Below, piece after piece: positions 35,031 to 47,132 of a stretch of 64,000 bases of DNA (positions within the stretch are counted from its first letter, which is position 1; every line of letters starts with the position of its first letter). This DNA is from Saururus chinensis. Taxonomy: Eukaryota > Streptophyta > Magnoliopsida > Piperales > Saururaceae. The notes below the pieces were generated by a model. The model searched no databases. It was not told where the DNA came from and worked only from the letters and a program-made list of their open reading frames with translations. The position numbers and the translations under genes were made by a program. The stretch spans positions 23,926,501 through 23,990,500 of the forward strand of contig CP141146.1 in NCBI GenBank assembly GCA_035235625.1, read 5' to 3'.

Positions 35031-38000
35031 AAGCAACAAATATGTTAATTAATATGCTTGGATGTGTATGCTAAATCAAAGATATGATATCCTACTTTCA
35101 TACCTAAGCTATAATGATACTGTCCAAATACATACATTGACGCACTAAATAAAAATTGAAACACAAACCAAACCATATAAATAATTTACTACTATGTGTC
35201 ATGAATTACCGAGCAAAAAATAGTAATAAAAATCAAAGCTTACATTAGTTTCACTATAGGTAATTAAAAATTTTTATTTTTATTAATCATAATTTAAAAA
35301 AAAAGTATTGGGTGCGGATTGATGTAATCAATTCTTAATTGAACTCATATAGGACCTATCTGAACTAAAAAAAACTAAAGTATATTCTACAAAAAAAACT
35401 TAAAGTATAGTATGTAATAAAAATACAAAGTATAATCATATTGTACTTTAAATATAACGAATTAATTAGTACACAACCTAAATTAAAAACTTTTAACTTA
35501 ATAACTAATGGTATAATTTTACATTAGGATATTATAATAAACCTTTAAACTTTACTTCACATTTGATGATAAATCTGTATAGAACAAAAATCTACCAGTC
35601 AAGTTGCACTATACAACTTATAAAATCCAATATCTTTAATATGTCGAAATTTTTTACTATTACAAATTCTATCCTACAATTAAAATTATAATCTACAAAA
35701 TCAATAAAAAATTGTAGTATAGTGAAATCTAAATAATAAAATTAATAAAAAACTTAAAATAAAATAACACTCCTAAAAAATGTTACTAAAAAAACCTAAA
35801 GTGTATTATGCAATTAAAACTTAAAGTATATTTTGTAATAAAAATACAAAGTATAATCATAGTGTACTAAATATAACAAATTAATCAGTACAAAACCTAA
35901 ATTTAAAACTTGTAAATTAATAACTAATGTTATAAGCAATTAAACAAACTTACATGATGTTTTAATATGGATTTTCTTTACGAGTCAGCAACATAGATAT
36001 CATTGAAGTTAAAAAGATTTGAATGCTTTTCTTATCAACTTTTTTGGACATTTAAAATTTTCTTGTTACATGATGCATGTAGTAACAAAGAAATATTCCA
36101 GATTTATCCCTGCAAAGAAAGAAAATTTATAAATACACAATAAAAATATATTTTTTTTGGTTAAATATTATTTAGATATGATAAACTTACAAAATTATTG
36201 TTTGTCTCGGAATATTTTTAATTGTAAAAAATGGTCCTTCAAATTCCTGAGTAGATAGGCCAAGGTTCTCTTTAATTACAATCACATTTTTCCTTAATTT
36301 GATAAGAAAAATTTCTATTAAAAGAGAGAGTCAAACATAAAAATCAATATTTATAAATTTTATAGTAAATTATAAATTTATAATGTGCATTAACAGGTGG
36401 TTAGTCAATCAAGATTTTAGAATATAGGATTTAAAATATGAAATTTTAGAATATATGCCAAATTCTTGAATTTGAGCAGTAAGATTTTAAAATATTTGGA
36501 TATAGAAATCTTGCATTGCTAAAATCCCTGGATTTAAATTGTTGTATTTCAAAATAATTGACTCTTAAAAAAATTAATCTACATATTTCAAATGTAACTA
36601 ATATATAAATTATTAGAGTTAAATAAATTCAAACATGTTATTAACATATCAAATAAAAATATTAATATTATAAAATGAATTTTTTTAATAAAAAAACTAC
36701 ATACAATAATGATTCATACTACTAAATCATGGGAAACTCAATTTAGCACAATTAGAGCATTAAAGAGACTCCATGAGGATAGGGCAAAGGCAGATTAATT
36801 ATTGTAACAGAAGATACATGTGGCCGCTATTAAAAGGTCGGCCGCGAAAACTCTACAGAAAAACTAACATAGCCCATGTTAAGAAGAAACACAATACATA
36901 ACACCTAAATACACACATAACAAAGGGACATGACATAATTAGATTAAGAATATCATAGTGTCACTGAATAATTCCATCGAATGAACAATACTCTAGATTA
37001 AAAAATCCAATGATTGCTACAAACCCTTCCCCATTACATTTTTTTTGTGAAATAACTTTGAGAATTCCCACTCATATGTTTAGCATAGCTCTTTTGCATG
37101 CAGTTTTGATAGAAACAAATACAAGAAAATAAATTTGCAGACAGGTCCTAGGAAAAAATTCTCCTACCTATCCATATTTGGAAAAAAAAAACCTCAGCAA
37201 TTTCCAAAGTGCAGTTTTGCAAATCTCGTGAATAATCCTTTTTTCTCTTCTATACTTTTTGCACATAATGTTATGGATAAAAAATAAACTAGAGAACACA
37301 AGTTAGTCATCCTCGTCATCATCTTTGGCCATTACAAGAACTAGTAATATGTGAACAAGAAGGCAATACAGAAGTAGGCTTCTGTTTGAGCATTGAGATG
37401 TCAGGCTTCAGGATGGATTGCTTACATTGAAAGTACAATAGCCCTATCATGTTAGAAGATATCCTAAACTAATTTCAATCCTCCCACCTTACTCATCAAT
37501 TATCAACTAGTCATTTAGCTACAAACTATGAATTTAATTTCCTATTCAACCTGAAGTATTTGATTCACTCCGCTCGATTAACAATCAAATGGATTGCTCT
37601 CCACCAACCAAGAGGGGATGAATTGTAAACTATATATAGAACCCAGGAGAGGGATAATAATGGATCATGATTGCTGGTAAGTTGATTCCATAGTCTAAAT
37701 TGGAGGGGTAGTGACGATAGAAATTTTCATATCAACATGTGAGGTATTCCCTGACCTTTCATGGATCTCCCCACATGGAGCTTCCTGCACAGAAATATAA
37801 AAGCTAGTATAAACGACTAATAAAAATATACCATCACATTGAATGCACATCAATGCCAAACCCAAGCCACAACCGGCTATGGGATGTTTGCTTTTATTGT
37901 AAGCCAGTGTGCCTTCAAGCTATTTTAGACATGGATATATTCAAAACAATTAACAATGACAAACCATAACAACTAAAACAATAAACAGATATAGTTGCTA

Positions 38001-39203
38001 GGGCTATGCAACAGACCAACTCATAGCACACTTGTTTATCACTTTCTTGTCTGTATGAAACCACAACAAGAGAGCCAATTTTATTTTATTGTGTACCATG
38101 TCTGTTAGAAGAGTTAAAAAAAATCACAAATAGGCTTATTGAACTCCATTAAACTTATCAATTATAAAGAGTAAAACACTCTTTCCATAAGCATGGGCAA
38201 GTTCTCGACAGAACTACAAAAGGCACTTTTGCCTAAATTATGAGGTAATTTTTTAAACTTGAAGCACCCTTGAAGAACATCTTCTTATGTCATATATAGC
38301 AGAAAATAGGAAACCCAAAAACAACCCAAAGTATGTATTTACATTCACTTCGTACAGAGTATAGGTGTGGCTAAATTGACATAGATTTGTCCTACCAAAC
38401 CACAAAAATGCCAATCACTGCTCAAGAACCAAAATTTTAGGGAATAAATTAGAAGCAAATTATGCACAAGGAAACAAATTATGAATGCCAATACAAATTT
38501 TAGGTGCAAATTATGCACAAGTAAACTCCAAGCCCTGAATTTAAATCGGAAAATCTCATTATATATAATGAAAAAACTTGTAGCTTTGAAAAAATCGAAG
38601 ATTTCCAGCTAACTTTAGAAAATGAAGACTACATAGAAAATTAAATATAAAAAACTGTCCCGAGAGAGGATTAGCTGGTAGACCATCACTGCTAAAGGGT
38701 TTTGGTGGTCAATTTCAAGGGCAGGAATAGAGAACAGTGGTAAAAACCATATCGAAATACTTGGAATTTCCCACTGTTTTTTATCTGATTTTTGTATGCT
38801 TACAACTAATTCCCGAATTGAGAATTGCCAAAAAGCATAAAAATGCAAGATCGAAAACAGTGGGAAAAACCATATCAAAAAGCAAGAAGAGAGGATGGCC
38901 AAGGTCGGGTCGGAGCGAGAGGCAGTCATGAGCAGAGTAGGCAAGATGGTATGCGGAAGAAAAAAATCAAAAACAGAGAAAGGAAGACAGAGCGGCGGTT
39001 GGAGCGTGAGAGGAGATGAAGAAGATGTTACCTCCGGTAGGGATAAGCTCCATCGTCGCAGCCTCCACCAAGCTCCAGTTGTCGCAGCCACCACCAAATT
39101 TCATTCACCACAACCTCCTCCAAGTGCGCGGTGAGAACGGTGTCCTCTAGACGTATGGCGGTGGCGGTCTTTCTTTTCCAAAGCCCTAATAAGGTAAGCT
39201 TTC
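35031..39203. other. AT-rich region, no confident gene
   Basis: Contains a direct repeat of about 140 bp (35377-35520 and 35795-35935, sharing 'aatacaaagtataatcata'). A candidate last exon on the minus strand at 37695-37784, after 'tttctgtgcag', is exactly 30 codons ending in TAG (EAPCGEIHERSGNTSHVDM...). A GC-richer first-exon-like piece on the minus strand near 39030-39110 has a 'ccggag|gtaaca' donor. Two inverted 'ggttagtcaat' phrases (36394 and, inverted, about 39476-39494) resemble hAT MITE ends. None is convincing alone. Confidence 0.35.
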
Positions 39204-39249
39204 TGAGATTTTACAACATCACCTCCGGAGGTGGTGTTGTAAAATCTCA
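39204..39249. repeat. 46-bp loopless near-perfect palindrome
   Basis: Arms tgagattttacaacatcacc + tcc and gga + ggtggtgttgtaaaatctca meet without a spacer at 39226/39227. One mismatch in 23 pairs, which would be a G-U wobble in RNA. It can form a cruciform in DNA or a tight hairpin in RNA. Confidence 0.9.
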
Positions 39250-39506
39250 CGTGTAGGTTATAAGTATCCAGCCAAATCCTCTTAAGTTCAAAATTCTAAG
39301 TTTTTTAACCAACTCTCTATTTCAAATACAGGAATCAATTGTTTACCCACTAACACTCTATTTAAAATATTGAATTTCAAATCTCAATGTAATAACACTT
39401 GATTGTAAATATGGCATTGAGAATTCTAAATGACTAACATGATATTTTAAAATACTAGCATTTTATTTTCAAATCCTAATTGACTAACCCCCTGTAAAAG
39501 AATTAC

Positions 39507-42500
39507 CATTTTCTTTACATCTTGTTCATATTTGTCCACAAAATCATATTGTGATAGAAGGGAATTATAATGACTCCATCATTCCTCATTGTTATACACT
39601 AGCAAATGCCTGTGATAATTTCCTTCCTCGTTGTCATATGATTTCGATGCAATTAGAAATATTTGAAACCTTGATTTGCTCTTTTCTCTTTATGAATTCT
39701 TTGCAAAGTTCTTCTCTTTCAATTGGATCTATAAGGTTGTGTTGTTTCAATAAAATATATATTTTGTCAGTACTAAAATAAATAATAAATAAGATTTAAA
39801 TTTTAATTTTATTAAGCACACTTACAAAGGATAAAGCATGATAGAAGTAATATGTTGCATTTTGTGATACAATTCTCTCCTCTTTAGTATCAATTTTTAA
39901 TTGTTTATGCAACACAATACAAAATGCATTTATGATCTGTGCATTTTCCAAGTCAGTAGATTTTAAAAGTAAATTTATATTCAAAAATTTCAAAAATAAA
40001 ATCAAATTTTGAATATAAATAATTACATTAAAAGTTACTTCCATATCATTAATCAAAGTACACATATCAGAAATGTGTACTTTTTCCTTCACATCTTCTC
40101 CATTTGAAAAAAAGAAGTTGAAAGTACAAAAATTGATAAATAGAATGAGTATAATTGTACTATTGATATTAAAGATATAAAATTTTGATATTCTAAAGAG
40201 AACTAAACTAAAGAGTAAATTTCTAGAGTTAAATTACACAGTTAAAAGTAAAGTAAATTTATACAGTTAAAGTTATTGTAAATTTATAATAAAAAGTATA
40301 ATAAGAATTTATTTTGGAATATAAACTACTCTTGATTTCCATCTGCTTCCAAAAATATCTTTTGATTGTCTTTAGACAAGGTTGACCACTATTTTCCTTT
40401 GTTTATTTTTATTTTCTTTGATGTCTCTTCTTTCGATGGGCCCATATCTTTTCTTTTTTTCTGGATCCTTTCTCCTTTGACTAGTTTGTCATATTTATAA
40501 ACAAAGACTTCATTTTCAGTTTTTCTTGGTCCTCTAGTCCTGTCTTTACACCTTTCACCAAAGAACTTTTCATTTCATTTTTCTTTTCTATCTTTCTCTT
40601 TCCTTCCCTCATTTTCCTCGTTAATATGCCTTCCACTCTTGTTGAAGAAGGCCTTAACATGGGTGTTTCTGAAAGATGACATTCTTTTATTATTTGTGTA
40701 CTAATATTTCCTTTCAAACCAACATTTTCTTCCATATGTTCAGCTGCCAAAGAAAATAAACTGTCATCTAAATCCAACTTCTCTTTCTCCAAGAGATTTA
40801 TTTTTTTCCTCAAACAGTTTATTTCTTCTTGTATCAATTTCATTTCGGAAATGTGATTCAAATCCATCTGTTTCTTTTTTTTTTCTCTTGATTTTGAAGT
40901 TGTTCATTAAGAATATTCAGATGCTTTTTTTCTTCTTCCATTTGTTCTCGAAGTAAGTCAACTTCTACATTCAATGAAATTGTAACTTTTTTTATGCAGC
41001 TATTTCTTCAGCTACAAAATCAAAAATGATTTTTATCATTATACAAAAGCCAGAATTATATAATACGATATCATAATAAAATATAGATAAAAATTATAAT
41101 ATACAAATGTAATTACTCAACTATATATAAAAAAAATTGTATAACATAATATGATACAAGTTTCAAAAGTGAAAATTGTACATTACATTGATTTTTTATC
41201 TTCATTTTGAGCTCCATTTTTTCTTGTTTTTCTTCACAAACTTTTTCTTCATGGAATTTTGTTTTCTTCTTTTCAAGGTCTAGTTCAGTTTTGAGTGTCT
41301 CAATCTCAATTTTTAAAGTTGTCATAGGTGAGTCTTCTACAAAACAATCATATAGTATTTTTATATAAATATTCTTTTGCAATACTAATGAAATTAGCAT
41401 AGTATGGATTAACTTACCAAAACTATATGAAAAATAATACCTTTTATCATCCTGATTCTTTGACCCTGGAGAATATATAGTTTATGCCATATTTATATAC
41501 TATAATTTTTCATAATAAAATCTGAATAAAATATAACGTAACTTGTAATTAATTCTAAAAATATATTTTAAACAAAAATAATAATTGAATATAAATCACA
41601 TTCTCTACAAAAGTATATTAATATATTTAAAAGAAATAAAGAAAGAGAATACAACCTTCTTTATCTTCATATACTATCTTCATCTTGTTTTTAAAACATT
41701 TCTTCTTTATTCTTGTTTTCCGAGGGGTGACGTGAAAGTAAAATAAATCATGTATTATTATAGTTCTAAAAGTATAATAGAACAATCCCTATGTCTCTCC
41801 TATAGTCTTGAGGACATAGCAATCAATATGAAGTATAATTATAACCTTGAAGTACAATCATATTCTAAAAAATATTAATAATTACAAAATTACTCCTTCT
41901 TGTTTGACCTCTACATGTCTTTCTTATTCAAAAACAACCTCCCCTTAGGAGTCAATTGTACACTACTTTCCATAACCTTTATTTATATATTAATAAGAAC
42001 ACGTTCATTAATTTAAGATTCTACAAAAAAGAAAATTTTCTTATAAAAAAATCATTACCATTTCAACTTTAATATATCAAAAATTTCCACTAGAGAATGC
42101 TTTATTAACTTCTCTCGTGCTCCACTTAACAAATCTTGGAAATGAGTATGTTGATGCTTTTCTTTCAACAACATTAGTATGTTCACAGAAAAAATATTGA
42201 AAAAAATATATTTGTTAAAATTTACATATAATTGATTCTAAAACTAAATTAAAATAGAAACTTTTCTTACCAATAAAAGTGCTACACAACCTATCACATC
42301 TTTCGGATTTTGCTGTCTCTCAATAGATGCCATCAAATTTAATTTCATATGCTACGGCCAAGCATATGTAGACATCCTGTCTATATCCTTCACAAATTCT
42401 ATATAAGACCAAGGAATTGAAAAAAGCCTTTGTGGGGCATAAAATAGTGACAACTGTATAAAGGGTTAGTAGCCTAGCTACATCCTCATTGTCAAGTTTA

Positions 42501-42905
42501 CTTTTAGATTTGACTACCTCTTCAAGTGACTTTTGTATGAAATTTTTTTCCAAATGTTTCATCTTTAATCTCCTTTGTACAAAACATAAATTAGGCTTCA
42601 TTTTACTAGGTTTCAGTACTATTTTAACTTCTCCCATTGGTATTCCAAAAATAACTTAAATATCCATGTCTGTCACTTCAATATACTTCGATGCTATCTT
42701 AAATTTATGGACATTCTTGTCATATAGTTTGCTCAATTGTAAGCAATTTTCATCTACCTTTTTGCAATCAAAAAAGCTAATTTCATTATCTAAAAAGACC
42801 TTAAAAATACATCGAAAAGGTGTTCTCTCCAAAATACCAATCTTGTCTCTATTAAAATATTATATGTTCTTTTCAAAAAATTTGGAGAGCGTACATAATG
42901 TAGAT
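39507..42905 (-). pseudogene. DUF1985-like / Ulp1-type peptidase gene, degenerate
   Basis: Minus strand, N to C. 42905-42320 reads LSKFFEKNI, RTPFRCIFKVFLDNEISFFD, KFKIASKYIEVTDMDI, stop, VIFGIPMGEVKIVLKP, then EDVARLLTLYTVVTILCPTK, the wording of DUF1985-type domains in plant transposon-borne genes. Charged coiled-coil segments follow at 41400-41113 and 40867-40481. An exon from about 40097 to 39826 reads STDLENAQIINAFCIVLHKQ and ends YYFYHALSF at a 'gtaagt' donor. After a 53-bp intron, the exon 39772-39507 carries NYHRHLLVYNNEE, stop, WSHYNSL, resembling the Ulp1 (C48) core (HWHLLVxxxxxxxxxYDSL). The catalytic His is present, the Asp place is Asn, and the Cys exon was not found. Stops at 42656 and near 39580 mark decay. 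In known Kaonashi MULEs such proteins accompany mudrA. Confidence 0.62.
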
Positions 42906-44694
42906 TTGTACTGAACTCTTTCCTGCAATCATTAAAGCATAATAAATAACCTAATTATACTTTAAGTTGAATGATACTTTTAATAAAAATAACATGTATA
43001 ATTATATTTTACAATCTCAAATGAAAAGTATAAATATAGTATGCAAATATTAGTATTATGAAATAAAGGACCTAAATGTATTATAATACAACTAAATTAT
43101 ATACTTCAAAATTAAAATTATAAGCATACACTGCAAATTATATTTATGTTCAATTATAAGAAAATGTCACATACATGCACAATAAAATTATACTCTTTTT
43201 ATAATTCAATTTCAACATTACAAACATTAAAATTTGTACATGAAGTATAATTATATTTTACAATATCAAACAACATGAAGTATAATTATATTTTACAATA
43301 TGAAACAAAAAGTATTATTACAGTCAGCAAATATTACTATTATAATATAAAGGACCTAAATGTATTATTATACAATTAGATTTATACAATTTGAAATATA
43401 AATATAATTAAAGACCTAAATAATCATATAATTATTTAAAGAAAATAACATGAAGTTGAATTATACTTTTAACAAAATAATGTGAAGTATAATTATATTT
43501 TATAATCTAAAAAAAAGTAGTTTATAGTCTCCAAATATTATTACTATGATGATATTAATAACCTAAATGTATTTTTCTGAAACTAAATTATATACTTCAA
43601 AATAAGAATATAATAATACACTGCAAATTATAATAATACACTACAAATATTTTATTTACTTCTGAGCATAAAAAATTTTCATGCCAAAAAAATAGAAATA
43701 CATACGATATTATTTTTTTCTCAATTTCTTTCTTTCTATTTTATTCATAGATTAATATCTCTTTACTAATACTTTAGGTTATTAAACCAAAAGTAAAACT
43801 ATACACTTTAAATTAAATTTGCAAATGAAATGTATTTTCAACATACATGCAAAATAAAATTATATTCTTGTATTATTATTTTTTTAAAACATTTACATTC
43901 AATAATAGATTTATAAAATTATAAAATCATTTTATAATCATACTTTAAAAATATTCTTTCTAGAACTACATGTTGATTAATAAGAAAATCCCAAATATGA
44001 TATATTAAATTATGTAAAAATGAAAAAAATTCTAAACAAATTATATAATCTTTTTACTTTTAACATAAAAAATTAACACTCAAAAAAATACTAAGAAAAC
44101 AAACTTTAAATATAAATCAAAATCAATATTAAAAAAACCTAAGAAAATAAGTTAAAAGAAGAAGGATTAAAAAGAAAAACCGCCATCAAGAGCAATGACA
44201 GTCAGATTTTCTGAAGAAACTCGATCACTTGTTTATTTTTCTTGTTGAAAGTGGTTTGTTGTTGAAAGTGCGGTAAGAATCACTTTTCCTCTTTTTCTCC
44301 GGCTGAAATATCTTTTTCTTCGTCAGGAATCCCTTTTTCTCCGCTATTGATGATAACCTAACTCGCCAGGAAGAAAGGAAATGGATGCGCGAAGGAGAAA
44401 GGTATCAAATGAGAATCAAGCAATGGAGAAAGTTGTTGAATGAGAATCGAGCAACAGAGAGAGGTATTAAATGAGAATCGAGCAACCGATCAGTGTTATA
44501 AATGAAATCGCGCTACCGATCGGTTATTAAATTACAGGGGTAATATTGTACATTACTTATATTTGATTAGTCTCGGGATTATTTAGTTTAATAAAGTTTT
44601 GTAGGGACTAATCAAATATTAGAAGTTAATTTTGTCCTTATCGGTCGCATGCCCCTTTTATTTTAAACAATAAAATTTTAGAATGGGTATATAT
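42906..44694. other. Very AT-rich DNA with recurrent 'agtataattata' phrases
   Basis: No coding seen. The phrase 'atgaagtataattatatttt' or close variants recurs at about 43008, 43240, 43262 and 43480. A GC-richer tract at 44160-44400 with 'tttttctccggctg' could be a minus-strand first exon or terminal region of the Ulp1 gene's element. A perfect 14-bp inverted repeat (44559-44572 and 44606-44619, 33-bp loop) lies near the right edge. Confidence 0.4.
44410..44531. repeat. 31-bp tandem repeat, four copies
   Basis: Units 'tgagaatc(a/g)agcaa...' start at about 44410, 44441, 44472 and 44503, the last diverged and slightly short. There are no spacers. Confidence 0.8.
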
Positions 44695-46767
44695 GTACCC
44701 TGAAAAACCTCTCAATACCCCATAAGTGAAGAAATTTTGGGTATTTTCCTGTTTCTGTGGAACCCCATCTTCCCCAAGAAATTTCTCATCTCATTACCCC
44801 AATAAAACCCAGAGCAAAACAGTGTCTCTCATCCGATGCATCTCCTACCCCCACCGGCCTTCTTCCCTGTATTCACGATGGCAAAGCTTCATAGAGTAGT
44901 GTTTTTCTGATCTCATTCCAAAGGTGACATTTAACAACAAATTTATGGAGAATTTGTTAGTTAGAATACAGGGCAAACCCAGAAAAACCAATGCTGCTTT
45001 GAAGATTTTAATTGCATGCACCTAGAAAAACAAGAATACTTTGAAGATTTTGGGCTCCTAGAAAAACCAAGAAAGTTTTGAAAGTTCTTGTAGGCATTTT
45101 TCACATCATTAATTAGGTATTCGCATTTACCCTTTTTCTTTTGCTATTTGTAGAAAGTTCTTAGCATTTATGGAAATGGGTGAGGTCATAACATTTGTTC
45201 TCTGATTCTTGAATTTGGTCATGTTCTTATTCAAATGTTGATGCTCACAATGATTTTTTATAACCGATAAGAAGCTCTGTGTAATGTATCCTCTAGAAGT
45301 CGAGCTCCATGTCTTTTTTTTTCCATTTTGTATCCTACGATGTCCTATCCTAGATATCTTGCTAAGCACCAAGGTCCTTCAATTCTTGACAGAAAATTTT
45401 ATCTCAGATAGCATTTGTGGAACAACAAGAGACTCCATAGTATCATCGGCATGGCAATTTCCAAAATGGTATAGGTTAGTGTTGTCAATGCCTAATCAAG
45501 AGAAATGTCTACACTCTTCTATACAAGCTATAAAAATCCTCAGGGCATTAAGGCTAATAATTTCTATCCGAAGATCTTTTAGTAGATGATGAATAACTAT
45601 TGCATGACATAGGGTATTATTGGTCGATTGGGATTGATTTCTCTACATTTTTAGCTCCACATATATTTGATTGGCCTTTAGCATAAACAAAGTTGTTTAT
45701 TTGAGTGGGCGCTCATGGAGAACTTTTTGAATAATTTAAAAAATGAGTTGTTTATTTAATTCTTTGTGTAGAGATAAACACATAGAATAATTAGAAAAAA
45801 TTTCCTTCAGCAGTTAAAACTAAGAAAAAGAGGCAGACCCAAGCGACTTTTCAGTTTTACAAAGTTTTCATAGTGGGAGCCCCCTGACAACGTATAGTTA
45901 TATATGGGGGGTGCCCATTGCGAGGGAGTAAGACCTCTATGTGAGCCCGGGAGAACATCTAGAATGGCTCTCATGGTGAGCTCCCCCTAACAACATATGA
46001 AATATAAAAAAAATCCATGGGAATCAAATCAGACCAGACATGTAATTTTCATATGCAAAACAAATTTTTTGATTTGAAGAAGATATTTCATCTCAAACCG
46101 AACGACTCATAGAAAAATATTTTTAACTACATGGGCAGATAACATGTAGTCCATTAAGAAGAGATCTTTTAACTCATAGAAAATTTAACCAAATGCATGA
46201 ATTAAAAGAAGAAGCTTACCAGTTCACTGAGAAAAGGAAAATCCAATTGCTAAAGAAAGCAGTGAATGGTCTCCTAAAGATAAAAGGCTCCACTTAGGAT
46301 AAAATGCCAAAATTTCTATCAAACACAAATCCAAAATTGAAGGGAAAACACCATGATAGATAGGGAAATGGCAGTAGAATCATCTCCCGAGCATAAAAGT
46401 ATTTCTTTTGTAGAAAACAACACCGACAAACTCGATGATAGACAAGGGAATAGTGGACTGGGAAAGGAGAAGGTTCGAGTAGTAGTAACCTTCAGGAATC
46501 GAGAAATGGTGGAGATCAAAAGTGACTCTCATTGGTCCCTCTGGTGAAAGAATTCCAAACCTCTAGTTGCCAACGATGGGGAGGGAGAGAGGTTAGGGCA
46601 AACAAAAAGTACGTGTGAGTTAACTGGAGGGGTATAGAGTGACTAAGTATGAGAGGTAATAAAGTAAAAATAAAATAAAATTCAATGTTTGGGTATATTT
46701 GAGAAAAAAATATTAATAATCATGAGGTAAAGAAGATACGGGGTATTAAGGAGGTTTTTGGGGTGTC
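44695..46767. mobile_element. Unclassified element with about 28-bp terminal inverted repeats
   Basis: The left end GTACCCTGAAAAACCTCTC + AATACCCC (44695-44721) and the inverse of 46740-46767, GACACCCCAAAAACCTCCTT + AATACCCC, match at most positions. The 2.07 kb between them has no recognisable transposase; frames of 60-100 codons on both strands match nothing. I could not find a clear target duplication, so superfamily is open (MULE-, hAT- or Harbinger-like non-autonomous element). Confidence 0.5.
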
Positions 46768-46812
46768 GATAATCGCGTTCAAAATTTTACTATTTTAGTT
46801 TTACTTATACTT

Positions 46813-47132
46813 TCACTTTTTCCACTCTCCTCGGTCCGAGAAGACATCTTCTTCTAACACTCCTCTTCCACAATCTTTTATTGAAAGACCCTCCCATTCC
46901 CCATCCGGCTCTACTTCAGTCCAAATGATGGTGGGAAGGATGTCTTGAGCATGAACGCACTCCATTGACTCGTCTGTTACAATTCTTATTTCCACCACGA
47001 CACCACCCCATATCAACCTCTGCCTCATCTCAGCCCCGCCATCACTTTTCATCCTCCTCTCTAGTGGCACTTTCTTGCCCACTGTAGTGCCCAACAACCC
47101 CATCTCCTACGTCAAATCGTGGGAAGAAGCCT
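46813..47132 (-). pseudogene. Unknown plant protein, downstream part, split by gypsy insertion
   Basis: On the minus strand an open frame reads KASSHDLT, stop, EMGLLGTTVGKKVPLERRMK, SDGGAEMRQRLIWGGVVVEI and on to EWKK. Its first 23 codons repeat the last part of a similar frame on the other side of the 47-56 kb retroelement (56515-56688). I do not recognise the family. Codon-like composition and the frame continuing across the insertion argue for a real former gene. It ends near the TIR element at 46767. Confidence 0.4.

Noticed and set aside
36394..39494. Single 3.1-kb hAT element bounded by inverted 'ggttagtcaat' ends
   Set aside because: Ends are only about 84% alike and the flanking octamers (tgcattaa / taaaagaa) do not match, so they may be two separate MITE relics.
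46353..46547. Short frames on both strands near 46.3-46.5 kb
   Set aside because: Inside the TIR element, overlapping on opposite strands, no domain.
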